A stretch of 53,294 nt of DNA, from the NCBI GenBank assembly GCA_001466705.2, contig LATX02000031.1:1-53294 (forward strand). Reading direction: 5' to 3'. Positions 21,381 to 32,269 of the stretch are shown here, piece after piece (within the stretch, counting starts at the first letter, position 1; each line of letters opens with the position of its first letter). Source of the DNA: Moniliophthora roreri (lineage: Eukaryota > Basidiomycota > Agaricomycetes > Agaricales > Marasmiaceae). A model generated the notes under the pieces. That model ran no database searches. It worked only from the letters and a program-made list of their open reading frames with translations, and was not told the origin of the DNA. Position numbers and translations under genes: made by a program.

Positions 21381-23477
21381 TCATCTTTGGGAAATGTGGT
21401 CAAATACAGTATCTCTGTGGTAGTGAAACAATACACACCTGTGTTCAGACTCTACACCTTCTCTAGAAGGTGTCTCTGAGTCTTGAATGCAGTTGGTGGG
21501 ATCAGACCTTAAGAATGACATGTTTTCCCTTGTGAGAAACCCTTTCAACACAAATTCACAGTGTTTAAGTGGTGCCTTTGCTGACTCTACTAGCCAATGC
21601 ATATCCTGGACAGGCAGCTCCAAGAAACCCTTCCATACTAGCACTGGTTGTGAAGTTGGCTCAATGCTGTAGTTGTTGCTCAACTCCACATTAAGAGATG
21701 ACTTTAAAAGTTCCTTTTGACAGCTCCAAAACCAATTCTGAGCTCAAAAGCCACCTCTCAGCTTGTAGAAAATGGCTGTGGTCCAATATGCCTTGTAGTT
21801 TCTGGAAAGTGTTTCATTCCAGCCTCCAAGATTCCCTGCAACCCCTCCAGTCTCCTTTACACTGTATCCTGGTTTCCTATTACCAACACCTTGACCATTA
21901 TAAAAAAAAACACCCTTCACTTGCATTGGAGTATCTGTAGTAGCCACAAATTGTGCAATGTAGTGAGTTCCATTGTAGAATATGTGCCCCACAATATTAT
22001 AAACCAGTCCAATGTTCTCAGCATCCCAACTGGACACTAGATGCAGAGTGTGTGGAAATTCCCACTCCTGATCAAGGTTCTCTTGGTCAACACCAATGAT
22101 AAGAGTGTCAGGAAGGGATACAATGATTTTAGTATTATATGCAACACTCTAACACTAGGTTTCACCATCCTGAGCTTTCCAACAGGAATGTGATTCCTCT
22201 TGTTTGGTGCATGTGAGGGAATCTGTAGTATAATAGCATAGATATGTCTCCAAGCTCCAATTATACTTCTCGTACATGGATGAATTGAGCCAAATAAGTG
22301 GATGTGACCTGTCAACTCATTTGAGCACACAATGTGTGAAGGCAGAGTTGTCATTATCCAAGACCATCAAATCAGAACTAGTACACCACTTGAACTTGAT
22401 AGTTTGTACAACAAAATGATTGTTGGTCTCAATGTCACCAGCAGACACCATGAGAGCATGTGAAAGCCAAACAGTATCAGTTTCAAATGATGTCAGCTTG
22501 CTCTCCTCTCAGACCACAAATATCTGTGCCAAATTTTCCCAACTCCTCATCTCTGTCCAAAATAACACTTCCATTGATGAATATATCCAGCATGAGTTAT
22601 CCTTCCATGCATACCCCAACAGTTCTTTCAATTTTGAGCCAACAACCATCTGAAGATTCCCTGTCAGAGGGTCATTCTCCATCTTGTAGTTGAGTTGAAT
22701 GATTGTAGCATCATCTCGATGAACCAAGGTTTGTCAGGCAAACACCAGATCATTTTCTTTGAATGTGACATGTTTGATAGGCTTCAATGGTTTTTTGTGA
22801 TCTGGGAAGGCTTGCCTTGTGTCTAAGGTTGTTGAGAGTAGGTGTAGGTGTAGTAGTTTCTGACTGGAGCAAGAAGCCCTCACTTTTTGACTGGGTGCAA
22901 GCAGAGGCTTCAGACTGCTTTGAAAGGGTGAGGATGCCTTTATTTTCCAACTAGGTGCATGTGGGAGTTTTGGACCTTTTTGGGGCTTATCTGGAGAGGG
23001 TGTGAGTGGTGGTTTAGAACCCAAAAGATCTTGTTTCCTCCTTGGTTTACCTAAGAGAGCATTGACTGTATCTGGTGGTTGATGAGAGCACACACTTTCT
23101 TTATTAATTCTCACTTGCTTTCAAATAGCATCTGGTGCATGGCATCTCTTCATATGCTTGATCTTTGCATGAAGAGCCTGGCAATATTGGAGAGGTGTCT
23201 TTCCATAATACAGTGGGATGCCACCTGTATGATATTGAACTCAAAAGGTAAACTTCATGTAGACAGCATATAACATACAATTTACAGCATCCCATGTTTT
23301 CTCATGCTCTTTGGCAATTGTACAACACTTCCTCAATCCAGTGAGAAGCTCATGCTGTTTTCCTTGCCTTGAATACATGCTAAAATGAGCAGCTTCTTGA
23401 GGATTTGTCAAGTCTGGGAGCAACCTGCAAACATTAGACAAAGAATTCATTAAACCCAACACCAGCATCCAAGCCAT
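21381..23477 (-). pseudogene. Decayed gene with cysteine-protease-like boxes (USP-like)
   Basis: Fragments on the minus strand lie in collinear order. First come an N-terminal region (23,477-23,104, including AKIKHMKRCHAPDAI) and a Lys/Pro-rich linker (23,114-22,734). A segment with WKDNSCWIYSSMEVLF (22,727-22,509) follows, and then one with GHIFYNGTHYIAQFV and NGQG (22,037-21,744). NSCW followed by a leucine-rich helix and, downstream, a G-THY box match the Cys and His boxes of ubiquitin-specific-protease-like peptidases. Such genes occur beside transposons in mushroom genomes. Stops and frame changes throughout show it is inactive. The boxes are seen; the family call is inference. Confidence 0.4.
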
Positions 23478-23717
23478 GTTGCAACATGTCCATTGTTTAA
23501 CCTATTGTTTTGCTCCTGGAAACTTGCATGATAAAGACTGCCCATCACTGAAACTCATCCACTGAGCTTGCATGGAGTAAACAATAAGCAAGCTTCTTGA
23601 ATGCTGATCACTGGTCCTGAGGCACAATTGTGACAATTTTCTTGACACAAGTGACTTGGCCTCTGAAAGTGCTGTGCACAACCACATAACAGAGTTGCAG
23701 CTGCCTTGCAGAGCACT

Positions 23718-25305
23718 AATTTGTCTCAGATAAGACTAGTGGAAAACTATCCAAAAGATAACCTCCAAAAGGCTAACTCAGTTTGTTGTGCAAGTGTGGA
23801 TTGGCATGATCAGAGTTGCCACACTTAGAATGCCAACAAAACTCTTAGCTAGATTGATTCTCTCTTACTGAAGCAATCTACTTCAAGGTGTTCACCTCCA
23901 GAGGAGTATATGGTTTAAAAAGGGGTTTATATCACAAACACACACACAAAACACAAAGAACACAGTGCACAAAAGCACAAACACAAGAGCTACAGTCCCA
24001 TACAAAGACTTGATAGCTGATATAGTCTGACCCTATGGAGTTCAAGACTTCCTTAAGACAACTACAGCACACAGTGTGCTGGAAAAGGTCCTAGACCAAT
24101 TTCTACAAAGAGCTCAGCACAGGCACACCCCTTGCTAAGACTCTAAGTGTGTCACAACCTGATACCAACACAGGCCACACTCCAAGTGCCCAATGCTCCT
24201 TCTTGGTGTAAAGTGTCTCTTAGAAAAGTGCTATAACACACTCAAGATATTACTCTTATCTTTTACAACACAAGTTTGTTATCAGATGTCTATCTCTCTG
24301 GAGTCACTCAGGACCAATCTCCAGGGCCTGTAGTGAGGAAGCAAAACTGAAATGGCACACAAATTTATACACCAAACAAACTCTTCATGTATTCACAATC
24401 AGAGGGGGCAGAGTTACTTGAGTATGTATGAATATCTAGCTGTCCTTATATATAGTCCATGGAATATATCTACAGAAAAATATAAATAACATCTGATAAT
24501 TCAAGAAATGATAAATGAGTGACTGAGATACTAAAAGAGGGAATAATTGGATGTCACAGAGTCTGGCCACTAGGGTATCTGACCATATCCACATGGGTAT
24601 CTACATCTCCAGGTGTTCTGGACTCTACAATTTGTATTTTCTCTTTTCTGGGTCAGGTATCTATGAGCAGATGGCTGTATCCATCCCATTTCTTTACAGC
24701 ATTTCCCTTTCTAGTATCCACACATCGGCAGGAGTCTAGATGCCAAAGCTTCCAAGGTCAGAACATGCTGTTACTGTTCCTATCTCCTTTGACAATGCAT
24801 GCTTGGTCTTATTTAGGACTTCTTATGCATTAGATATTCTTTTTATGTCTTGTGTTATCTGTCTGTAGGTAGTGGATGTCCTTCAGAAGTGATTTCCTTC
24901 TTTCCAAGATGACTTTGTACCTAGTTAGTTTATCTCATATTGTTTAGCCACTGATGAACTCTTTATTAAGAGATTGCCTGCTTTGACTTTAATCTGTATA
25001 TTGACTTCAGAGGAGGATCATTCTGTGATCATTCCTGTTCTAAGTTGTCTTCCTGTTTTGATGTCTCCTCTAAGTACCTCTGTACTGTTTGACTGCATGT
25101 TGCACCTTGCAGATGTCATAGAAAGGTATAGTAGAAATTAAAATCCCATTGATAGCACTTCAAGAGCTTGGTTAACTAGCCAATGTGTTCATTGGGCCAT
25201 AGTTAGGTTCCCTATAGGCTTCAGGAGTGATCCACTTTGGATCTGATATATAGATAAGTCAGAAAGTACAGCTTAGACACCTCTGTATAGCATATCATAT
25301 AGCTC
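23718..25305. repeat. Long direct repeat, left copy
   Basis: From TAATTTGTCT onward this segment aligns with 27,089-28,510 at high identity across about 1.4 kb. It contains 147 bases (24,148-24,294) that are replaced in the other copy by the single N at 27506. The pair flanks the transposase pseudogene. The copies could be LTR-like ends or a duplicated host segment; no TG...CA boundary or long ORF was found. Confidence 0.7.
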
Positions 25306-25455
25306 TTTGTACTTTCCAAGGTACCATAGCTTCTCTAAGGCAATAACTAGCAGACTGGGCTCACTCTAGTCCTTATTACCCATTATCTTGTGTCATATTA
25401 AAGTGTTCCAGATCAAAAGTAATGTAAAATGAATAAAAGTGGGTCTTTTCTAGGT

Positions 25456-27004
25456 TCAACATATTAGCGCTTCATCTGTGTGATCGTCACTTGGATCCTC
25501 CTTCCAGAAGCATACAAATGTCTCAACAAATCCTAATCTCTGTGCCTTACTAAAATCTACTGTCTATAAGGCAATATCATATAAGTAATGCTGTAAGTGA
25601 TTGAAATAAAGTAACACATACCCCAGCAAAGTCAGCATCAACAATTTTTCCTCCAAGCTGTGATTTTATTGTCCTGGCAGATTGCATCATTGCAAGGTAA
25701 TGATACTTGTAGTGTATAGCAGTAGCACCATTTTTATGGGAATAGATTCCTGGGACCCAACACTGCATTGTGAGGCAGAATATCAAGCTAGTAATTAGCA
25801 GTGAAGTTGACACTGCAAACCAACCATGGGCAGCATCCAAAACCAGGCTAGCAAAGCCTCTTGCAGATTGGTTAGCATGAACAAGACATTCAGCCATCCA
25901 CTGGGTCTGGCATGATATGACAGCAACACCATTCATTAGGTGTGATGCAATGACATAACCAGAGTATTCCTGTTGGAAAGCACAAAACTTTGCCACCAGT
26001 ACATCCAACGAAGGCTCTTCAGGCCCACAGGCTTTCTGAACCTCAATCTGAGCATTCTCAGTGATAAAACAGTCACTAATGTCAAGAAGAGACTCTCTAG
26101 TCACAATGTTTCTGGACCATAACACCACTGCAGTGGCAGTAGGGTTGGCCTTTATCAGAGCATCTACACACTTCTTCTTGAGTGGTGCAAGTCTCTTCTT
26201 GTGGAGGAGGGTGCCATAGTTGTGTTCAATGCCATTCCAATACCAAATTCCACCCTTCCACTTCACAATTTTTGCCACATTAGGGCACAGGAAAAGCTGC
26301 AGGCAGTAATTGGTAAGCAACTTTCCCATGCCTCCATTACACCTGTTGCATTCACAGAGTTGCCCAACCTGTTGTCTGCAAGCTATCGGCCTGGACTTTG
26401 AATGAACGATGCACTGACAGTGCTTGTTGTTGCACTGAAGATATCCAAGACAGCTACAATAGCTGCATTTACTGAGTTTGGGACTCTTAGCATTATCTGA
26501 GGCACCCTTGACCTGGTGCCCATCATGGTAAGCTACAGCCCAATCAACCTTCAACTCATTGAGATTCTGATACTCCTCTCATAAGAACTTGACATGAAAG
26601 TCTCCCTGCGGCCAACCAGTCCATCCACCCTCAATTTCATCAGACTGAAGTTCAACAACTTTGTCATCATCCCAGTCCAAATCTCTGTTGTCTTTCTGCA
26701 CATCACAGTGCAAGGGCATTAGTGCTGGGAGAGAGTCTGGGTGATCACACTCTGAATGCAACAACACTGACACATCATCTCTGTCTGAGTCAACCCAGTG
26801 GCATCTTGTTGGGCATTTAGCACTTGGGGTATATGAGCAGGTTTCTGAATGAGATGATGCTGATGCATCATCTTCATCTTCATCTGACTCAACACAGTGA
26901 CGTCTGCATGCATGTGTATTCATTGAATGTGTGCATAAGGATGAATGGTGGGTTGAATGTGCATGGGAACAAGGAGAGGATGATCTAGGATGCTTTTTAG
27001 GCAC
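25456..27004 (-). pseudogene. Mutator-like (MULE) transposase with GCM/WRKY-like zinc finger
   Basis: On the minus strand an acidic, Ser/His-rich N-terminus leads to GGWTGWPQGDFHVKFL. An in-frame TGA (26579-26581) follows, then the same frame continues as EEYQNLNELKVDWAVAY. A Cys/His cluster (C-x2-C...C-x4-C-x-C...HNYG) resembles the GCM1/WRKY-type finger of fungal MULE transposases. The core contains LDAAHGWF and, after an intron at 25564-25621 (GTATGT...ATAG), VDFSKAQRLGF. These hold the first two expected catalytic aspartates. The frame then stops at 25456-25458, well short of the usual length, so the glutamate region is missing. The gene is inactive. The TGA is a likely CGA derivative. 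Confidence 0.65.
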
Positions 27005-27088
27005 TCAGGAGGGTCTTTGTTATGAGCACCTGCAAAAAGTATGTAGAATCATAATAGTGTTGCAACAGAATTATGAGGGCTGCAACGT

Positions 27089-28510
27089 TAATTTGTCTAA
27101 GATAAGACTAGTGGAAAACTACCCAAAAAGATAACCTCCAAAAGTCTAACTCAGTTTGTTGTGCAAGTGTGGATTGACGTGATCAGAGTTACCGCACTTA
27201 GGATGCCAACAAGACTCTTAGTTAGGTTGATTCTCTCTTATTGAAGTGTTCACCTCCAGAGGAGTATATATGGTTTTAAAATGGTTTATATCACAAACAC
27301 ACACACAAAACACAAAGAACACGGTGCACAAAGCACAAACACAAGAGCTACAGTCCTATACAAAGACTCGATAGCCGATATAGTCTGACCCTACAGAGTT
27401 CAAGACTTCTTCAAGATAACTACAGCACACAGTGTACTGGAAAAGGTCCTAGACCAATTTCTACAAAGAGCTCAGCACAGGCACACCCCTTGCTAAGACT
27501 CTAAGNTCTCTGGAGTCACTCAGGACCAATCTCCAGAGCCTGTAGTGAGGAAGCAAAACTGGAATGGCACACAAATTTATACACCAAACAAACTCTTCAT
27601 GTATTCACAATCAGAGGGGGCAGAGTTACTTGAGTATGTACAAATATCTAGCTGTCCTTATATACAGTCCAAGGAATATATCTACAGAAAATTATAAATA
27701 ATGTCTGATAATTCAAGAAATGACAAATGAGTGACTGAGATACTAAAAGAGGGATTATTTGGATGTCACGGAGTCTGGCCACTAGGGTATCCGACCATAT
27801 CTGCATGGGTATCTATGTTTCCAGGTGTTCTAGATTCTATAATTTGTATTTTCTTTTTTCTAAGTCAGGTATCCATGAGCAGATGGCTGTATCCATTCTG
27901 TCTTTTGACAGCATTTCCTTTTTCTAGTATCTGCACATCGGCAGAGGCCTAGATTCCAAGGTTGGAACACACTGTTATTGTTCCTATCTCCTTTGACAAT
28001 GCACACTCAGTCTTATTTAGGATTTCTTGTGCGTTAGATATTCTTCATATGTCTCATTGTATCTGTCTGTAGGTAGTGGATGTCCTTCGGAAGTGATTTC
28101 TGTCTTTCCAAGCAGTCTTTGTACCTAGTTTGCTTATCGCATATTGTTTAGCCACTGGTGAATTCTTTATTAAGAGATCACCTGCTTTGACTCTGATCCG
28201 TATATTGACTTCGGAGGAGGATCGTTATATGATCGTTCCTGTTCTAAGTCATCTTTCTGTTTTGATGTCTCCTCTAAGTACCTCTGTACTTGTTTGACTG
28301 CAGCTTGCACTTTGCAGATGTCATAGAAAAGTAAAGTAGAAGTTAAAATCCCATTGATAGCACTTTGAGAGCTTGGTTAACTAGCCAATGTGTTCATTGG
28401 GCCATAGTTAGATTCTCTACAGGTTTTGGGAGTGATCCGCTTTGGATCTGATACATAGATAGGTCAGAAAGTACAGCTTAGACACCTCTGTATAGTGTAT
28501 CATATAGCTC
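27089..28510. repeat. Long direct repeat, right copy
   Basis: This copy is the counterpart of 23,718-25,305 in the same orientation. It contains a 147-bp gap collapsed to the N at 27506 and is cut at its right end by the N at 28511. Confidence 0.7.
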
Positions 28511-28511
28511 N

Positions 28512-29221
28512 TACTTTAACTGCCTTATGACTCCCTTATGACCACATTACAACTGCCTGGAAGGATTATTTAACCTTATAACCACATTACAACCATACTA
28601 CAACCCATGGGGAATCATTACTGCAAGCTACAGTTCCAGTACATGCATGTTAAGACACAATCACAAATATAAATGTAATTCTCAGAGTAAAATCCTGCTC
28701 AACACGATAACACACCAAGTTCAGCACTGTTCCCCCTGATTCCAAAGCCTGTCTGCATACTGTGAAGCCAGTGTAGGTAGAACATGATGATGTCATGTTT
28801 GGGAGATGGTGGTCAAGAGAGCACCAAGAGGCTTTCCAACTCTCCGACAAGGGGTTCTCATCTTATCGCAACATGTGAGGCAACTACCTCAACTTCACGG
28901 CAGTCAAAGTGCCATGGCATTGGTAAATTCCCACACCTAACCCTTTGCCCAAACCACCACCATTAATGAACGACATTGACGACAGCTCCCCTGTTTCCTC
29001 TCCATCAAGCTCAAAAATCACCAGTTCCAGTCTCAGCAAGGTCAACTACAATATTTAACACCAATAACAGGCTCATTCAAGGTATAAAGGTATGTCAAAT
29101 TGAAAATGGCTCCAATACCATTGCCAGTCACTAATGCAGATTTTACCCTTATAGATGTTCTCTTTAACTGCTGATCTTGACCCCATATCATCCTAGAAGT
29201 GTTTAGTAGGCTATAACGGAG
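28512..29221. other. Decayed spacer between two assembly gaps
   Basis: The segment between N28511 and N29222 starts with ACCACATTACAAC words like those of the palindromic MITE at 31,337. No gene was recognised. Confidence 0.4.
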
Positions 29222-29222
29222 N

Positions 29223-29762
29223 CCCCCTCAAACGACGAAAGCCTACCGATGCCAAGCTTGAGGCCTCTGACTCTGCTCCCAACCCCAATGACTCTGCTCG
29301 TCGACTGCATCTCTGCCCTGTGTGCGGACTGGAATGCCATCTTGCCCAAAATTGCCCATAGTACATATGTCGGCGATGCTTCACAACTCAACCTGGACAT
29401 ATGTCTGGGCACTGCCCTAACCAACGAAGGTCTCACCATATTGTGCACCGAGGGTCTGATTCAAGGCCAGACTCTATGTCAGATGATCACAATTATGATG
29501 ATGAACCTTATGAAAATCTCAGAGGAGAATGCTGAGGAGTCCATCTATAACAGTGGAGGGGATGCGAATTTCCTGTTTGTCGGAGCAGATCCGCAGAAGG
29601 TGCAGAGGTTTGTGGAACCACCTTCAGTGAGCAAACGGGTAGCCACTAGTTGGCAACCAACACTAGATGTGCCAGCCACACCTGTGCTTCGAAGTGTCAA
29701 TGAGATGCCCGATACGTCGTATGATTACGACATGGAACTTTACAGAGATGGAGAATCATAGG
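29223..29762 (+). pseudogene. Chromovirus third-ORF C-terminus with CCHC zinc knuckles, decayed copy
   Basis: In one frame a knuckle CPVCGLECHLAQNC (C-x2-C-x4-H-x4-C, from 29314) is followed by an in-frame TAG. A second Cys/His motif follows, CRRCFTTQPGHMSGHC (C-x2-C-x6-H-x4-C, ending 29415). This frame closes at the TGA 29533-29535. A shifted frame, open to 29762, carries LFVGADPQKV, VPATP and a terminal DTSYDYD...DGES. Both frames align with 33,846-34,245 and the tail with 40,816-40,937, so this is the 3' end of a related Ty3/gypsy element, directly before its LTR. CpG sites are eroded relative to the younger copies. Confidence 0.65.
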
Positions 29763-29799
29763 TTGGCAACACAGAGTTTTGCTCTTGACAGGGGAGTAG

Positions 29800-30235
29800 T
29801 GTTACATTTTCTTTACCCTGTTTCTATGCTTCCTTTTCTGATCAGACAAGTACACCTTCCCAGCCCCCTTTTTCTTATAACATCTATGCTTCTTCTTCCA
29901 TCAGACTTATTACACTTTCCCAGTACCCCATTTCCATATCAGAATGCTTAGCTATATTCTGACTCTGTCGGTATTTATTACCATATCATTGTAGTTGTCA
30001 GACATTTGCATAATGTAGATTACATAACAGGTTGTAATGTATTTAAGCGCTCAAGCTAGGACTCTGAGTCCTCAGCTTGACCTGGTTAATTATTACTTGT
30101 GTCATTGCCCACAATTAAGGACTTCTGAACTTCAGCATCTACTGAACGCACTCTAACTTGAACTTGAGGACTACTTGTGAAGGGTTCACCTTTTATAAGT
30201 GGTTAAGTTGACATTGCTGCACAAGTAATGTAACA
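29800..30235 (+). mobile_element. Full-length chromovirus LTR (436 bp)
   Basis: The LTR begins TGTTAC and ends GTAACA, a perfect 6-bp inverted terminus. It shares with the LTRs at 34,286 and 41,000 the block GTAATGTATTTAAGCGCTCAAGC (TATA-like TATTTAAG), the following CTTGACCTGGTT and the CTTGAACTTGA block near the end. A polypurine GGGGAG stretch precedes it. It abuts the CSC1 fragment on its right. Confidence 0.8.
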
Positions 30236-30254
30236 TATATTGTGATACATGGGA

Positions 30255-31186
30255 ACTGAACAAACTATATGAAAAGCAGGAAGATGCATATGAGATGTTG
30301 GAGAAGGCTGTTACTGAAGTACTCAAGCTAGCCTCCAGGGAGTATTGTTGTCTCCACAAGAAACATAAGAAGAAGGATATCGAAGGTGCTTCAGTGGCAA
30401 TACCTCTGCTGACATTGGAAGAGCTGGTACCTCCAGCAAAGAGACTGAAGCATAAAGCAGGGTTTTTGGGCATGTGTGGTATGGAAGTTGATATGATTGA
30501 GTGGTGTGCTGAGGAAATTGGGAGGTTGAATAGGGAGATTGATGAGTGGAGGAAGACATTGAGCAGGAAGACTAAGTTTATTTATCTGCTGTTCAGGAGT
30601 GACAACGGCTAACGACAGGGCTATAGGAAGTATATTCATCAGAACTAATCTCCAGTTGGGTGCACATATTCTTGCTCAGTGTGTTAGCTGGCATGAACTG
30701 TTGAGAATGGTCAACAAGTAGATGGAAGTCAACTCTAAAGGTAGTTTTCATGCTCTTTTACACCTGTTCACCCACTTTATGTTTTCGTGATCACTCACCT
30801 ACCTCACTATCTTTCTACTGCTATGCCTCTTTACCTTCTGAGCTCACGCTGACCTCTTGCCAACAGACATCATATGGCACAACCTAGACAACAATGCCCT
30901 CAAAATGCATGGCTGAACCTTGATGAGCTGGGCAGCCAACATTGGGTTAATCATAGGCCTGACTCCCTTGGTGATCTTCATAGGAACAATGAGTAATGTG
31001 GATGATCTGTGTAATGAAGTTCCATGAGTAGCTGTCTACCTCTACACCTTTGGCATTTTTGCCTGCTTCTTTCCACACCACTTTGTGTCTCATCTTTCTC
31101 ATGACAAACCTAACTTAATGATCTGCAGGCGTCTCCAATGGATATGTGAGGCATCTCCACCTATTCTGGCCATGCAAGAATGGTAG
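30255..31186 (+). pseudogene. CSC1/OSCA-type cation channel gene fragment
   Basis: Separate exons encode pieces in family order. The cytosolic segment VDMIEWCAEEIGRLNREID is at about 30,487-30,546. IFIRTNLQLGAHILAQCVSW (about 30,632-30,690) corresponds to the conserved AFI-x-x-N-x-Q-x-x-AH motif. At about 30,873-31,010 come IIWHNLDNNALKMHG, a TGA stop, and a membrane segment ending FIGTMSNVDDLC. CEASPPI (about 31,148) matches the next loop. These are hallmarks of calcium-permeable stress-gated channels, which conduct cations across membranes under osmotic stress. The N-terminus and most of the pore are missing; the LTR at 29,800-30,235 cuts the left side. Stops at 30707-30709 and 30914-30916 confirm inactivation. 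Confidence 0.7.
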
Positions 31187-31336
31187 TTTTCATCCATCTG
31201 GAGTATATATATGGTGTTTTGTGTATGTTTGTACTATTATGTAATTGTGTATTGTAGTGCAGTTCAATATAGGTAGTTTTACATTTATTGTGAGTGATTC
31301 TGATAAGGGTTCAGTACCTATTTGCTGTCCAGTAGA

Positions 31337-31553
31337 GTTGTAATGTGGTTGTAACACACTCTTTGGGTTATAATGTTGTTGCAACTTATTATGGGACTTA
31401 TAATTATTACAGTATGTTACAACTACCTTATAACCACATTACAACTAAGTTATCATATCTGACTTGGCATATAACAGGGTCACTAATGATTATGTATCTC
31501 ATAATGCATTATGGGGGTTATAACCCTATTATAATGTGATGTACTTTTTGCAG
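31337..31553. mobile_element. Palindrome-rich MITE-like repeat, copy 1
   Basis: The unit runs from GTTGTAATGTGGTTGTAAC through an inverted partner TTATAACCACATTACAAC to GTACTTTTTGCAG. It has no coding capacity. Copies with the same ends lie at 32,040-32,256 and 47,067-47,274. Copy 2 belongs to the same local duplication, but copy 3 is in unrelated DNA. Confidence 0.65.
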
Positions 31554-31576
31554 GTGCATAGGATGCCCTTGACANC

Positions 31577-31892
31577 ATTGTATGGCACAACCTAGACGAC
31601 AATGCTCTTGAAATGTGTGGCCAAACCTTGATGAGCTGGGCAGCCAACATTAATCATAGGCCTGACTCTCTTGGTGATCTTCATAGGAACAATGAGTAAT
31701 GTGGATGATCTGTGTAATGAAGTTCCATGAGTAGCTGTCTACCTCTACACCTTTGGCATTTTTGCCTGCTTCTTTCCCCGCCACTTTGTGTCTCATCTTT
31801 CCCATGACAAACCTAACTTAACGATCTGCAGGTGTCTCCGATGGATATGCGAGGCATCTCCACCTATTCCAGGCATGCAAGAATGGTAGTTT
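31577..31892 (+). pseudogene. Duplicate of the CSC1/OSCA fragment
   Basis: This repeats the exon segment NLDDNALEMCGQTLMSWAAN, the intron and the LRWICEASPPIPG exon of 30,870-31,186, about 707 bp downstream. It starts directly after the isolated N at 31575. The first exon has lost about 7 bases (GGGTTAATC versus TAATC region), shifting the frame. The TGA of copy 1 is CAA here. Confidence 0.65.
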
Positions 31893-32039
31893 TCATCCAT
31901 CTGGAGTATATATATAGTGTTTTGTGTATGTTCGTACTATTATGTAATTGTGTATTGTAGTGCAGTTCAATATAGGTAGTTTTACATTTATTGTGAGTGA
32001 TTCTGATAAGGGTTCAGTACCTATTTGCTGTCCAGTAGA

Positions 32040-32256
32040 GTTGTAATGTGGTTGTAACACACTCTTTGGGTTATAATGTTGTTGCAACTTATTATGGGAC
32101 TTATAATTATTACAGTATGTTACAACTACCTTATAACCACATTACAACTAAGTTATCATATCTGACTTGGCATATAACAGGGTCACTAATGATTATGTAT
32201 CTCATAATGCATTATGGGGGTTATAACCCTATTATAATGTGACGTACTTTTTGCAG
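32040..32256. mobile_element. Palindrome-rich MITE-like repeat, copy 2
   Basis: Nearly identical to 31,337-31,553. It is part of the larger 685-bp duplication around N31575. Confidence 0.65.
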
Positions 32257-32269
32257 GTGACTCCCCACA

